64,000 nucleotides of DNA from Ariolimax columbianus (lineage: Eukaryota; Mollusca; Gastropoda; Stylommatophora; Arionidae): NCBI GenBank assembly GCA_036924085.1, contig JAVGWX010000019.1:6651641-6715640 (forward strand), written 5' to 3'. The position numbers and the translations under genes were made by a program. The notes beneath the pieces are model-generated. The model searched no databases, was not told the DNA's origin, and worked only from the letters and a program-made list of their open reading frames with translations. How positions within the stretch are numbered: the first letter of the stretch is position 1; each line of letters opens with the position of its first letter. Below, piece by piece: positions 20,195 to 31,859 of this stretch.

Positions 20195-22010
20195 ATATAT
20201 TGAAAAGAAACAAATTTAATATATTATTGGCCAAGCAAAACATAGGGCAGAAAGGAAAAAAAACACAGAAATCGACTTCGAATAAAACGTATTCATAGAA
20301 TCATGATTAATAGTAAAAGCTTCTTTTCTTATGTTAGAAAAAAGAAACAATTACAAAGTAGACCCTTTAATAGATAGCACAGGAAACATAATAAGTGAGG
20401 CTCAGTCAGTACTATGGCACAGTTTTCACAACAAATACTGCACCACGATCACAGAGCATATGGGTATTTTTCAAATAGGCATGTATACAGTCGGACTTAA
20501 ATCAATATGTTTTACAGAGGAAACGGTACTTAAAATTTAAGGGATTGGAAGTGGATAAATGTCCAGGTCAAGATGGTATTCATCCCGAGTTTTTGTTTGA
20601 AATTAGAGACCAACTAGCAATAAATGCACCAAAAAAAAGAGATCCAGCGAATTATAGACCGGTAAGTTTAACGAGCATAGTCTGTAAATTGTTAGAGTCA
20701 ATAATCAAAGAAAACATTCTAATGCATTTAGACAAATTTAATATAATTAGAAATAGTCAGCATAGGTTTACTAGATGGAGATCATGCTTAACAAATCTAT
20801 TAGAATTCATGGAGGAGGTTACTAAAATGATAGATCAAGGGGAGCCAGGGGAAGTTATTTATCTAGATTTTGCAAAGGCCCTTGATAGAGTACCTCATCA
20901 AAGATTATTTCGAAAGTCAAAGTCACTTGGAATAGGCGGGGAAAGTGCCAAATGGATTGAACATTGGTTAACGGGATGAAGGCAGAGGGTGGGCATAAAT
21001 AAGGAGTACTCTGAGTGGTGTGAAGTGAAAAGTTGTGTGCCACGGGGCTCGGTTTTGGGACCAATTTTGTTCTTGATATATATAAATGATTTGGACATTG
21101 ATATGGGATCAATGATTGCCAAATTTGCTGATGACACAAAACTATGCAGTAGTGTCTCATCTAAAGTGGATGTATTGAGGTCGGATTTAGATACAATTCG
21201 AGAATGGTTTGTAAGCTGGCAAATGGAGTTTAATGTAGATAAATGTACAGGCATGCACATGGGTAGATCCAATATGGAACATAATTACACAATGGGAGAG
21301 AACAATATTAGAAAGACAGATAAGGAAAGGGACCTAGGAATTATAATAGATCATACAGGAAAGGTGAGTGAGATAGTCCATTTAGCAGTGAAAAAGCCAA
21401 ATGCAATCTTATGGGTGATACAAAGAAATATTAAACATAGGAGCCATGAAGTGATAGTCAAACTGTATAAAGCATTAGTTAGACCTAAATTGGAGTAATG
21501 TGTACAGGTATGGAGTCCTTATCATAGAGCGGATTTTAACATGCTGGAAAGAATACAAAAAGAGCGACAACGATGATAGTGGGATTCCAGAATTACAGTT
21601 ATGAGGAACGATTAAGAAAAACCGGCCTACAGTGTCTAGAAGAGGGAAGAATTTGTGGTGACTTAATTCAGGTTTATACGATGATCAAAGGAATGGATAG
21701 ACTATAACAATTTTTTTTTTTTTTTAAATACAGTCACCCACAATAACAAGAGGGCATAACTACATACTGACTAAAGAGAGGTCCAGATTATATATTAGGA
21801 AATATTTGTTTATTCAGAGAGTGGTGTCTTCTTGGAATGCATTGCCAGGGGAGGTAGTCAAGGCAGGGACAGTTAGTGCAATTATAAATAAATTGGATGC
21901 GCATAGCTTTTAAAGCAAGGTGATGTAAATAACTGGTTGTATACAGACTCTGCAAGGTCTTCTTAACCAGTATAAAGACGTTAAGATTAGTCAAGTTAAA
22001 ACTAATGGAT
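20195..22010 (+). mobile_element. CR1/L2-like LINE ORF2 (family L), copy with RT
   Basis: 5'-truncated L element. It has a pre-RT segment (20,331-20,540) and GQDGIHPEFLFEI (20,572). An internal deletion joins this to ANYRPVSLTSIVCKLLE (20,650-20,700), so part of the RT fingers is lost. The palm A motif follows as VIYLDFAKALDRVPH (20,855). After a stop come CVPRGSVLGPILFLIYIND, the catalytic KFADDTKLC (21,120) and ERDLGIIIDHTGK. The 3' end has FIQRVVSSWNALPGEVVKAG (21,810-21,860) and the terminal signature 'aaccagtataaagacgttaag' (21,965-21,985, quoted in part). No RNase H is present. The frame is broken at 20,978, 21,498 and later. Confidence 0.8.
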
Positions 22011-22034
22011 ATATTAATGTCTCAATCAATTGCA

Positions 22035-23430
22035 AAAAAGATTGTTCATGGAGATTTTACAGATGCAGGAGTGATCACCTTATTCAAAAAGGATACGAAT
22101 CAAATCCAGCAAATTATAGACCGGTGAGCTTACCGATAACAGTCTGCAAATTATTAGAGCCAATAATCAAAACAAAACATTGTAAAGCATTTAGACAAGT
22201 GTATTATAATCATAAATAATCAGGACGAGTTTACTAGAGGGAGATCGTGCTTAACAAACATATTATAATTTATGGAGGAGGTTACTAAAATGATAGATGG
22301 AGCCAGTGGATGTTATTTATCGATATTTTGCAAATGCTTTTGATTAAATACCTCATCAAATATTATTTATAAATTTGAAACCACATGGAAAAGGTGGGGA
22401 TGTTTCTAAATCGATTGACATTTGGTTAACGAGAAGACAGATAGTGGTCATACATAAGGAGTTCTCTGAATGGTGAAGTAACATGTGGATTTCAAACAGG
22501 ATCGGTTTTGGGAACAATTTTGTTTTTGATATATATACACTACTTGGGCATTGATTGTAAAATTCGTTGATGACACGAAACTATGCAATAGTTTCTAATC
22601 TAAAGCAGGTTGATATATTGAAATCAGATTCAGATACAATTTGGTAATGGTCTGTGAGCTGGGAAATGGTGTTTTATGTAGATACATGTATAGGCATCGT
22701 CTTTAGTAGATCTAATATGGTACATAATTACAAAACAATATTAGAATGATAGAAAAGTAAAGGGATCTAGGGGTAATAATAGATCATATTGGTGAAGTGA
22801 GTGATCAAGCCTAGTTAGCAGTGGAACAGACAAATGCCATGTTAGGTATGACACACAGAAACATTAAACATAGGGGCAAGGAAGTGATTGTCAAACTGTA
22901 TAAAGCATTAGTTAGACCTAGGTTGAAGTACTGTGTACAGGTGTGGAGTCCTTATCGTAGAGGGGATATAAACATCATGACAATGATACAAAGAAAAGCG
23001 AAATAGTTGAAAGTGGCATTCCAAAATTAGCTATGAGGAAAAAGTAAAAAGAAATTGACATGCAGTGCTGACAAAAAGATGCATGTTTTAGTTGACTTAA
23101 TAGAGGTTTATAAGATACTTAAAGGAAATTGTAAATTAGACGATAACAAGTTAATTTTTTTTCAAAATACAACCACCTACAAGAAAAAGGCAAATTAACT
23201 AAAGAAAGGTCCAGATTATATATTCGGACATATTTTTTTAGTCAGAGAGTGATGAATGCTTGAAATGCGATGCCACAGGAAGTAGTGGAGGAAAGGGCAG
23301 TTAATTCATTTTAAAATATATTGAATGCGCATTGCTTTTAGAGCAAGGAAACGTAAATGAAACTGGATATATACAGACTCTAGAGTCTTCTAAACCAGTA
23401 TAAAAACGTTAAGTTATATTCAACGATTAG
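22035..23430 (+). mobile_element. CR1/L2-like LINE, second decayed copy (family L)
   Basis: A second, older L copy follows at once in the same orientation. ANYRPVSLPITVCKLLEPII (22,100-22,160) opens the RT. Palm blocks are only traceable by alignment with the first copy. Near 22,570 the FADD box has decayed to FVDDTKLC. Frame 22,821-23,006 holds MLGMTHRNIKHRGKEVIVKL and VRPRLKYCVQVWSPYRRGD. The 3' end carries the VVxxWNxxPxEVVE block near 23,250 and the terminal 'aaccagtataaaaacgttaag' (23,392-23,412, quoted in part). Confidence 0.75.
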
Positions 23431-23480
23431 TGTCTGGATTCAGTAATGTTTTATTTTGTTGTTGTCAAATAGAACGTTCA

Positions 23481-23745
23481 GGGGACGGGGTGGCCTAGTG
23501 GTTAAGTGGCACGGCTCACAACCAGAAGGTGCTGGGTTCGATCCCCATCACAGCACCGGCCGTTACCCCGGGGAAGCAAACCCTTAGAAAATGCAGGAGG
23601 AAGCAGACCCTTACATAAAATGCATGCTGAAGTCGGATGCACTGGGCCGACAGGCGCAAAATAAAAACCACAATGTAACGCACACACGCCTTGGGGAATA
23701 GATAAATAAGGCGAACGCAAAAAAAAAAAAAAAAAAAAATATAGA
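23481..23745 (+). mobile_element. tRNA-derived SINE, family 2
   Basis: The tRNA-like head has an A box (tggcctagtggttaagtgg, 23,491-23,509) and a perfect B box (ggttcgatccc, 23,535-23,545). A roughly 190-bp body follows and ends in a 21-nt A run at 23,720-23,740, typical of LINE-mobilised SINEs. It is not a tRNA gene because the sequence after the B box does not pair back to the acceptor stem. Confidence 0.85.
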
Positions 23746-24049
23746 AAGTTCTTCATATATTTCATTGCTTAAGAAAAATGCATTCTAGAAAAAGGCTTGG
23801 AATAAGAAGTTACGTGACAAGACATATCTCAAATAAAATGGATAACATTATGTGTTTTTAAATGTTATGTAAATCTTGATACAAAATAGTTATCTAACTC
23901 ATGTGGACCAGCCAGGTCATTATAACATAGGCTAGATTAAATGGTCAAATCTATACACTATAAAAGCAAATGTCAAAAGCGCTAACTCGACATAACACAT
24001 GTTAGTGGTCCTGCTCCCGATAGAAAGAATTTAGAAGATGTTTGAGAAA

Positions 24050-24960
24050 TCAGACAGCACTTGAAGTTCTGCTTAGCAGCGTGGGCAACACTGGTAAAAC
24101 ACATATGCAGTCACTGAACTGCAAAACCGAGCACCATGACTCAAAACTACACTCCAATCCGAGGTGAAGAAATCTACTGGATTTCAAACACTATTTTATA
24201 GAAAAGACGCAAAAAGCATAAACCAAATGTACAACAGTGTGCGTATGCTCATAATGAAGGAAAGACTGGATGCATTGCCATTATAATACCTAAGCATGGA
24301 TGCTTTGTTCGTCAGCAAAAAGACAGCTGCAGGATAACTTACCCATGAAGACAACACTACTGAAGGTCACCTTATATCCTATACCATAGGAATAGGTCAA
24401 TTAAACCGTACACATCCATTTATAAATCAGTGGACTTACATTTGAAAATATGAGTACAGTGATCTGCAAAAGAAAAGTGACAGACTGACTAATGAAAACT
24501 ATCCATCAGAATTGCGAAATCATGTCGACACAGATGGATCAGCATGACATGCTGTTAAGTATGAATGATCCGGCATCTGCCTCATGTCCATAAAGCCGGT
24601 GTGAGTCCAAGAAGAAGTATTCCAACTAATCTATTCAGCAATAAATAAACATCCAAGGTAAACACACTTGAACAAGGTCTGAATGATTCATAACACGATT
24701 CATGATGGATGGCAAGTGGGCATCTTCACAGACACATTATCTAAACGTAAGATTTCATGAGTGGTAAACTTCGAAATAAAAGAAATTAACAAATCAAGGT
24801 AGCTTCCACAAAGTGAACCATGCTTCAGTGGTTACCATCCCATTGCGGCTTAGTAGATAAGCTTGTGAAAGGAGTAGGAGAATGTATGCCACAATCAAAA
24901 AGGAGCAAGACTATGCCGACTATCAAGTAGCTAAAATGCACGAAAAGTTGGTAAGGAGGT
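24050..24960 (+). pseudogene. R-related LINE RT thumb and RNase H, very decayed
   Basis: Readable islands are WGNTGKTHMQSL-like text (24,090, the thumb 'W..AAKT...L' block), YPSELRNHVDTDGSA (24,505-24,545, the RNase H start with catalytic Asp), IFTDTLSKRK (24,720, second Asp block) and LQWLPSHCGL (24,825, last block). Order and spacing fit an RNase H LINE related to family R but more diverged. Stops interrupt every segment. Confidence 0.5.
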
Positions 24961-24964
24961 TAAA

Positions 24965-25600
24965 TCTAAATTTTCAAAGAGTATGAAGAACTTCTGAATT
25001 CGGAGTACAAAATTGAAGAAAAAAAATGTTTACGTGAAAATCAAAAGTATAAGATGCAGATATGATTGTTACAATTCAACAGAATGTATTAATGACGACA
25101 AAGGAATCACAATAAACGATCCACAACTGGTCCTTAACAGAAAACAGCAATACTTTAAATGATTTCTCAACTTTCCAACAACTACGATCAATAACAAATA
25201 AGATATCAAAGTTAACATAAGCAAGGAACTAGAACTAAACATCACTATTTCATAAATCAGAAATGCTTGTCAAGCTGTTCCACTCAACAAATGTCCAGAG
25301 CCTGATGAAATTGCTGTTGTATTAATTAAAGCAGGTAATGATGTCCGGATATTATGGCTACATAGAATGCAGAGCCTAGTATGAACCTTACAGAAAATGC
25401 CAGACTATTGGAGAAATGCAATTGTAATTGTAATATGAAAAAAAATGCAGCTTATAATGCTACACGAAATATAGTGGAATATCGCACTTGAGCCACACTG
25501 GCAAAATGTTTTGTAAAATATTTGCAAAAAAGATGACGGTACATGATCGAACAACAGGTCTACGATACGTAGATAGAATTAAGAAAGAACAGAAGCTGTA
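24965..25600 (+). pseudogene. RTE-like LINE linker and RT start fragment
   Basis: Frame islands DDKGITINDPQLVLNRKQQY (25,095-25,155), then CPEPDEIAVVLIKAGNDV (25,290-25,345, the GPDxIPxExxKAGG finger motif) and MPDYWRNAIVIVI (25,395, the WR.A.I.PI.KKG block). A decayed 'SHTGKMFCKI'-like block is near 25,495. It stops at about 25,600, where R sequence begins mid-thumb. Confidence 0.6.
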
Positions 25601-25604
25601 CAGG

Positions 25605-27020
25605 ATACAAGAATACTGAATAAACTGTACACTGGAAGAGTGAGACCAGTTTTCGAGTATGGCATTCTGGCAGGGGCAACAGCAGCAAAGGCAAACTTTG
25701 ATCAAATCAGCAAACTTCAAAACCAAGCCATGAGAATTATATCAGGAGGCATGAAACAACGCCAATTGTAGAACTTGAAAAGATTACAAATCTGCAATCC
25801 ATGACCAATATAAGAGACAGCAGAGCCCAGCAGCAAGCAGAGAAACTAAAAAGACTGACAGACCATCCAATGCATCAGCTACTAAATGGATTTAGAAATG
25901 GGAGACTAAGGCGAACAAACTGCAGAAATAGCCAAAGCAAAGATGACCGAAGACCCTATGAACACCATATCAACACCAAAGACCATTCCTACTGTACGCA
26001 AACTCATTTGGAAGCAGCATATCGTTCCAGGGGTGGTAGAAAATATACCAGGTATTGGAAACAAGAACAGCCAGGCTGTAACAAAGAAATAAGAGACATA
26101 ACCCTTAGGTACATAGCGAAAAACTATTCAAGCATGGCTTCGACCCATGCATACACCGACGGTTCTGCAACAAACACAACACAGAATGGTGGGGGAGGGG
26201 TATTCCTGAGCCTAACGTTAGGAAAAATAACACTGTCAGTGGCAACTGGACAATTCTCAAGCAAGTTCAGAGCCGAGGCAGAGGTTTTGAAGGCTGCAGT
26301 AGAAGCAATGCTGACATGCAAGAGCAATGAAAGCCAGACAGTCCTGTTCACATTTGCCCTGTCCGTGGTTACACCACTAAAACGCCAGAAAAATACAGAA
26401 CCTAATGATTTAAGAGCAGTACTCTGTCAACTATGCCAGCAGTCCGCACCAAAATGAGTAGTGGTACAATGGGTTTCATCCCACTGTAACATTCAAGGCA
26501 ACAAGGAGGCAGACAGACTGGCAAAAGAAGGTGCAAGGTTACAACAACCAGATTCGAATGTGACCTACGAAAAGTCCAAAAGGTTTATTAGGGCCAGATA
26601 CATGACCAAATGGGAAACAGAACATACTGGCTACACACAAAACGATGCTTATTACCAGATGAACAGAACAGAGCAGGTCGTGGTCTTCAGACTCCGCACA
26701 GGCCACAACAGACTGATGTACCACCTATTCAATAAACTGAAGATAGGTGGCACTGACGAATGCATTTGTGGTACCGGGAAAATGACCGCTGAACATCTGC
26801 TGCAAAACTGCCCGACATACGAGGACCAGAGAAAGCACATGTGGCCGTCACCAGTTGCAACACTAGACATACGCTATGGCAGTGTCGACAGCCTCAGGAT
26901 GACCGCTACTTTTTTTCGAAAAAATACAGGTTGAAGTTTGACAGCGTACGAAGAAGAAGAAGAAAAAGAAGAAGAAGAAGAAGAAAAAGAAGAAAAAGAA
27001 GAAGAAGAAGAAGAATAAGA
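25605..27020 (+). mobile_element. Family R LINE, 5'-truncated copy
   Basis: Begins in the RT thumb (LYTGRVRPVFEYG, 25,625). It runs through the connection (VVENIPGIGNKNSQ, 26,035) and RNase H (AYTDGSATNTTQNGGGGVFL near 26,150; FRAEAEVL near 26,268), where LLTDAL has become LFTFAL. It goes on through the last RNase H block (VQWVSSHCNIQGNKEADRL, 26,463) and the C-terminal Cys/His motif (CICGTGKMTAEHLLQNC, 26,760). The 3' tag gacagcgtacgaag is followed by a long (GAA)n/(GAAA) tail at 26,950-27,015. One stop at 26,457 splits RNase H. The 5' truncation is typical of LINE insertion. Confidence 0.85.
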
Positions 27021-27084
27021 AGTACCCAGTATAGTGTAACAGAGTCAGATGGGTCCAAAGAGTAAGGGGAAGGAAAGCCCCGAC

Positions 27085-27425
27085 AAAACCGCTCGTGGCA
27101 TCAACACATAACTTGAGAACCCTGCATAAGAGATGGAGTTCGTGGCATCCAAAAATAACTTGAGAACCCTGTCCGAGAGTTGGAGCTCGTGGCATCTACA
27201 CATGACTTGAGAACTCTGTCGCAGAAAAGGATTTACTGGCATCCACACATAACTTGAGGATCATGTCCGAGAGATGAAGTTCGCGAAACCAACACATAAC
27301 TTGAGAACCATGTCCGAGAGATGGAGTTAGTGGCATCAATAAATAACTTGAGAACCCTGTCCGAGAGATGTAGTTCGTGGCATCTACACATAACTTTAGA
27401 AAATTGTCGCAAAAATTGAGTCCAT
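27085..27425. repeat. 47-bp tandem array 1
   Basis: About seven units of a 47-bp repeat close to 'tggcatc.acacataacttgagaa' followed by 'cc.tgtccgagagatg.agtt'. It begins soon after the R (GAA)n tail. A matching array opens the second duplication copy at 39,002. Confidence 0.9.
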
Positions 27426-27694
27426 TGTTTGAAATTCTTAAAAAATTGTTTGTTTAAGACTAACTAGTCAAAATTAATACTTTCCACGGTTTCTACTGCA
27501 AATTCCACGATCTTTTAGGGCAGATATAAAATTAAAAACAAGGTATGCTTAAGTTGGCGATAAGGTAGTTCAAAGAAAGTTGAGGCCCAAGCACTAAAGA
27601 GGTGGAGAGGTCTTTAGCCAAAGCGGGGATCATGTGATATATGATGGAGCGATCAGGGAATTCAAGATATACCACAAAGGGCGGGGACCAATGA

Positions 27695-27910
27695 TCAGAA
27701 GACTACCGAGCAGCTAGGTCGCTAGCTAAGATAGATCATCGAGCAGATAACTACAGAGCAGCCAGGTCGCTAGCTAAGATAGATCATAGAGCAGATAACT
27801 ACCGAGCAGCCAGGTCGCTAGCTAAGATAGATTATAGAGCAGATAACTACCGAGCAGATAGGTCGCTAACTACGATAAATCATAAAGCAGAAGACTAAAG
27901 AGCAGCTAGG
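27695..27910. repeat. 48-bp tandem array 1
   Basis: Five units of 48 bp built on 'gagcag.taggtcgctagct' and 'aagatagatcatagagcag'. The second duplication copy has about six partly shortened units at 39,606-39,895. Confidence 0.9.
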
Positions 27911-28984
27911 TCGGTAGCTGAAATAGACCATAGAGCAGAAGACAAATGTTGGTTGGACGGATAGACCACAGAACAGAGCAATTAACACCGGCTAAATTTC
28001 AGTAGTTAGAATAGAGACAATGAACAGAAAAGTCACCGAAGCAGACAATAACACTAAGAGAGATGCAGAGACAACGCCCTTGTAAACATTTGGCGGTCTC
28101 TGTTATCCTGTTTATTTCCACTTTGACATAGTCACACGTGAAGACGATACAGGAGGTTCAAAAGACACATGCCTTGCGGAAGCTGAGACAGGACGTTCAA
28201 AAGACACATGCCTTGCAGAAACTGAGAGGTGGAAGATAACGCCACCAGACGAGCGACGATCGAACGATATGACAGAGAATAGCTAGCTAGACAGCATTGA
28301 GACAACTTCAAAGGATATAGAACTGTGAATGGCAAATTTGATAGAATTGATAACGTGATGGAACGTCTGGTTAATTAAGAGCAAGGTACGTACATGTGCT
28401 ATTTGCACGAAACTCTTGAGAGACATTGTTGTAAGCTGATGTGTGATGAACAATAGAAAACGATTCACGTGCCAGTTTAATAACATAATGTGTAAGCTGT
28501 ATGGGAAATAAACCTTCATTGGTTTTTTTTTTGCTTCTGTTAAAATAATTGTTAGTTAGTTGTTAAGTAAGGAGTGTTAGTAGTAGGGAAGAAATTGAAT
28601 GGTGATAGAGTAAGTCTGTAACAATGTCCATAGAGACAAGTACTGAAAATCATGAATAAATTACATTTATCTCAAATTTCAAAATGTTGCACCACCAAAA
28701 TGACATATACCGGGAGAACCAAATACTGAAGTCATTGATCTGATTAAATCGTAAATCATTTCTTGGATCTGAACATCTACATGTCTTTGCACGGTAAGAA
28801 CATCGCACCAAATTCTCGCACAAAGATGGCGCCAGGTCCGGAAAAGGTTTGACGCCAAATCTCTTTAACGGCCAATTTCGGAATCCAAATCAACTTAATT
28901 TGTATTTTCTGGACATAATCGTCCATTTAGTACACACTATTTTAAAATGACGAAGATGAAACTGTGACTGGCCTAGCGAGCCGA

Positions 28985-29225
28985 CATTCTATTTGTATTT
29001 ATTTTTTATGTACTAGCTTAACTTAACGTCTTTATACTGGCTTAGAAGAGTCTAAAGCGTCTGTATGTATGTAGCACATTTCATTTCTATTACCTTGCTC
29101 TAAGGCTTTGCACATCCAATTTATTCTTAAATGCATATATTGTCCCTCCCTCCTCTATATATTTGGTAAATGCATTCCTAGCATTCACCACTATCTGACT
29201 AAAAAAAGATGTCCTAATATCTAAT
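28985..29225 (-). mobile_element. L-family LINE 3' end (minus), in duplication copy 1
   Basis: The reverse complement ends with the L terminal signature (cttaacgtctttatactgg on the plus strand, 29,019-29,037). Upstream it reads FFSQIVVNARNAFTKYIEEG and KNKLDVQSL, the WNxLPxEVVEA..FKxxLD block of CR1/L2 elements. It is truncated at a G run (29,227-29,250). Its twin is at 40,930-41,140. Confidence 0.75.
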
Positions 29226-29244
29226 CTGGGGGGGGGGGTGGGGG

Positions 29245-29499
29245 GGGGGGTAGGACAGAAGTGTGTAAGGGATAGTACCTCACGGTGAGGGGCAGCCACA
29301 TCCTTGCTGGTCAGGATCCTATTTGGTTCTCCCACTTCTGTCTAGCTTACGTATCGCGCCTAGAGTGTCTCTGTGCACAGCAGCGCCACCCTCCGAGCAA
29401 CGGTTTTGGCTGGCCGGCTTAACTACGTGAGTGAAACGACAAGAAGGGGAGTCCACCCCTGACAAGTACACGCATCTGCTGGTGGAAGAAGCGGAAGTT

Positions 29500-29552
<53 letters not shown>

Positions 29553-29774
29553 GATACATTTAAGGCAATAAGAACACTGACAAGGGAGTTCCATCCGGTT
29601 CCTCGTGTCATAAATGGCAAAGATGATAACACATTAACATAAACCAGACATACTGAATAGATAGAGATAGTACTGCAGAACCATGTATGGAGATAGCACA
29701 AAGCGATCAGTTACAATCCTACAAAAGGGTGAGAAAGAACCTGAAACAACATTGGAAGGAGTACGCTCTGCAAT
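29245..29774 (+). mobile_element. D-family LINE, internally deleted copy
   Basis: The leader sequence 29,250-29,480 matches the D leader at 41,156-41,390. The GA repeat (29,500-29,554) and 29,555-29,774 match the D linker at 43,390-43,613. The endonuclease and first linker half are missing, probably by deletion ending in the GA repeat. It ends abruptly at 29,774 against an L 3' fragment. Confidence 0.7.
29500..29554. repeat. (GA)n microsatellite
   Basis: About 27 GA units with one interruption, at the deletion joint of the D element. Confidence 0.95.
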
Positions 29775-29895
29775 TAACTGTCACTGTTTCCATCACTTCC
29801 TGTGGAAATGCATTCTAAGCATTCACCACTCTATGACTAAAGACATATTTCCTAATATCCACTCTTGACCTTTCTTTAGTTAATTTGAAGATGTG
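29775..29895 (-). mobile_element. L-family LINE 3' fragment (minus)
   Basis: The reverse complement matches the L block at 21,790-21,870 ('attaggaaatat' through 'gaatgcatt', then '..gcagagcgta..'). It is a short piece without the terminal signature. Confidence 0.55.
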
Positions 29896-30099
29896 CCTTT
29901 TTGTTATTATTTGATTGATTGAACTCCATGCATGTATTGAAAGGCGTGACTAAAGAGACGTGTGCATGAGGATAGCAGCCTCATCATGCAAGTAAACTGT
30001 TACATAAACTCCTACTGCAAGATCATGCAAAGCTTTTTGCTGAAGTCATCTTGATGGAGGTTGACTGTACTTGTACTGATGTGCCTCGGCTGGCGCGAA

Positions 30100-30315
30100 A
30101 AATGTCAAGATAAGAGATCTTCCTTGTTCGTCTTCAGACCTCGAATTCAATTACTCTAGCAAAGGCAGCAGTTGACTTAAGGGTCCGAGCACTTCTGTAC
30201 AGCTACTTGTGGAAGGACACTAGTTGTTGCCAAATGCTACTTCTTGTCGGTATACGATGGGCAGGACTGCAAAATGTGTTCTGATGTTATGGGGGATGTG
30301 CCGAGAAGATAGATG
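30100..30315 (-). pseudogene. RNase H LINE C-terminal fragment (minus)
   Basis: Aligns with 31,270-31,450, sharing 'ttgttgccaaatgctacttctt' (in part) and 'gactgcaaaat.tgttctg'. It is the same 3' part of an R-related LINE, more decayed and without a readable frame. Confidence 0.5.
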
Positions 30316-30319
30316 ACTA

Positions 30320-31040
30320 GCTAGAGTCGTTGCCTTGTGTTTTAAGTCAAGTCAGGTAATCCTCATACTCAACCATTGTCTTTCGTGTTGATCGTCCACG
30401 GCAACGGTTGATGAGTCTCGGGCAGCGTGGAGGACAGACGGAGTAGAATCGAAATGTCTCAGCCAGGTGTTCCGCGGGAGACTCCATTAGTGGTGACGTC
30501 TTGTATTTCGTATAGTGTAAAGTGTAGAATCTGCAACAAAAGAAATATTATTTGTAAGATTCTGTGTTTACTTTAATCTTAGTCTTAGTAGACCTGTAAT
30601 TCTACATGGGAAGATGACCCTGTGGAGGTCCCAGCTGTGGTGTGAGCTGGATAAAGGAGGAGTGATGATTTCCTACTTAGTGTGTTAGGCTCGAGCAGCT
30701 TATTACTCCGCTGTGTTAAGACAAGTGTCAATAAGTTTGGTTAATAGATCTGCGAGTTCATCTTAAAAGAATCAAACACTAGACCAACTTGACCCGCAGC
30801 CTCTTAGGCGCCATCTATGCTGCTCTTAACAAACCAACTAAGCACGGCCGGTGTTGTGCCATGTCATACAGTTAGTCGCCTCTTATGACATTATCCATGT
30901 AGGGCAGTGGTGCTATTCTTGTCATTGCCATACCCAAAGATCCAGAATCATTCGGGATGTTTACTGTAGTACGTCGCCCATACAGTGGGTTAGAGGACAT
31001 ATGTTGCTTATACAGAGAATACTAGTTGTTTTTGCTTGTG
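30320..31040. other. No recognised gene
   Basis: No ORF, known repeat or RNA gene is supported. Base composition is less AT-rich than the flanks. Confidence 0.4.
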
Positions 31041-31043
31041 AAT

Positions 31044-31193
31044 GCACATATCGACAAAGGGATATGTTGCTACTCAGATATTAAGCTCGCAATATCGCTA
31101 GACCTATAAAAGAATGTTGCACATAGCGACAAAGGTGCATTTTGCTACTCAGATATTAAGCTCGCAATATCACTAGACCTATAAACGAATAAT
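31044..31193. repeat. 75-bp tandem duplication
   Basis: Two units starting at 31,044 and 31,119, about 90% alike by eye (shared core 'gctactcagatattaagctc' in part). No coding content. Confidence 0.85.
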
Positions 31194-31257
31194 GCGAATC
31201 ACAATGTAAACATACAATTCCCTAGTAGTGGATCCAACGGGAAGCTTCGACTGGTTC

Positions 31258-31645
31258 ATTTCTTCTTCTTCTTGTTCATTCATCTTCAGACATCAACTGC
31301 AAACACTCTAATGAAGTCATCAGTCGACTAAAGGCTCTGTACGCTTCAGTACAGCTTCTCGTGGAATGACACTAGCTGTTGCCAAATGCTACTTCTTTTG
31401 TCGGTATACTGCGGACATGACTGCAAAATATGTTCTGCCTTCATTGGGGCTGTGCCGCAGGCACGAAGGTCTGTAGTACCAATCCTGAACTTGTTGTACA
31501 GATCACATCTCAGACTGTTGTGACCTGTGCGTAGCCGGAGAATGATCATCTGGTCTCGCCTGGAAAGTTGATGGTAGGTATCGTTTTCTATGTGGCCAGG
31601 GAAGTCGTTATTTTTTTCCATTTTGCACTGTTCTTTGCCCTGATG
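31258..31645 (-). pseudogene. R-related LINE C-terminal region (minus)
   Basis: The minus frame 31,346-31,621 reads NDTYHQLSRRDQMIILRLRT, then GHNSLRCDLYNKFRIG and CGTAPMKAEHILQSCPQY, the same C-terminal Cys/His region as family R but clearly diverged. It ends in a CTT (GAA) tail at 31,261-31,273. It is a separate family from R, 5'-truncated to about 380 bp. Confidence 0.75.
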
Positions 31646-31859
31646 AATGCTTTAGTCTCATTGTATGTAATTTCTGTATCTAACGTAGGTTAGGTTCTTG
31701 ATTTTGTACCATAGCGGTTTTTAACCATTCCTATTTTTTTTTTATATTCCACATGCGATAAGAGAGAGACTGGAACATGAGGGAACTACGTTTTGAACTC
31801 TCCTAGTTTTATCACTATAATCGCTCAGCAATTTATATAATGTACAGAGCGACACTATG

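Larger units (their letters stand above)
27190..29774. repeat. Large direct duplication, copy 1
   Basis: From 27,190 to about 29,480 this matches 39,002-41,390 almost base for base, with small indels such as an extra roughly 43-bp piece at 28,165-28,220. It contains the 47-bp and 48-bp arrays, about 1 kb of unassigned AT-rich DNA, an L 3' end on the minus strand and the 5' part of a D element. After the GA repeat at 29,500-29,554, it matches 43,390-43,613. Copy 1 therefore equals copy 2 with about 2 kb of the D element removed. Confidence 0.9.

Noticed and set aside
23481..23560. tRNA gene
   Set aside because: Pol III boxes are present but the acceptor stem cannot pair and a SINE body with an A tail follows. 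The same argument applies at 9,151 and 63,690.
26841..27065. Arginine-rich protein
   Set aside because: It is only the translation of the GAA tail of an R element.
27695..29000. LTR retrotransposon within the duplicated segment
   Set aside because: Polyadenylation-like signals and repeats suggested an LTR, but no TG...CA ends, target duplication or primer-binding site could be shown.
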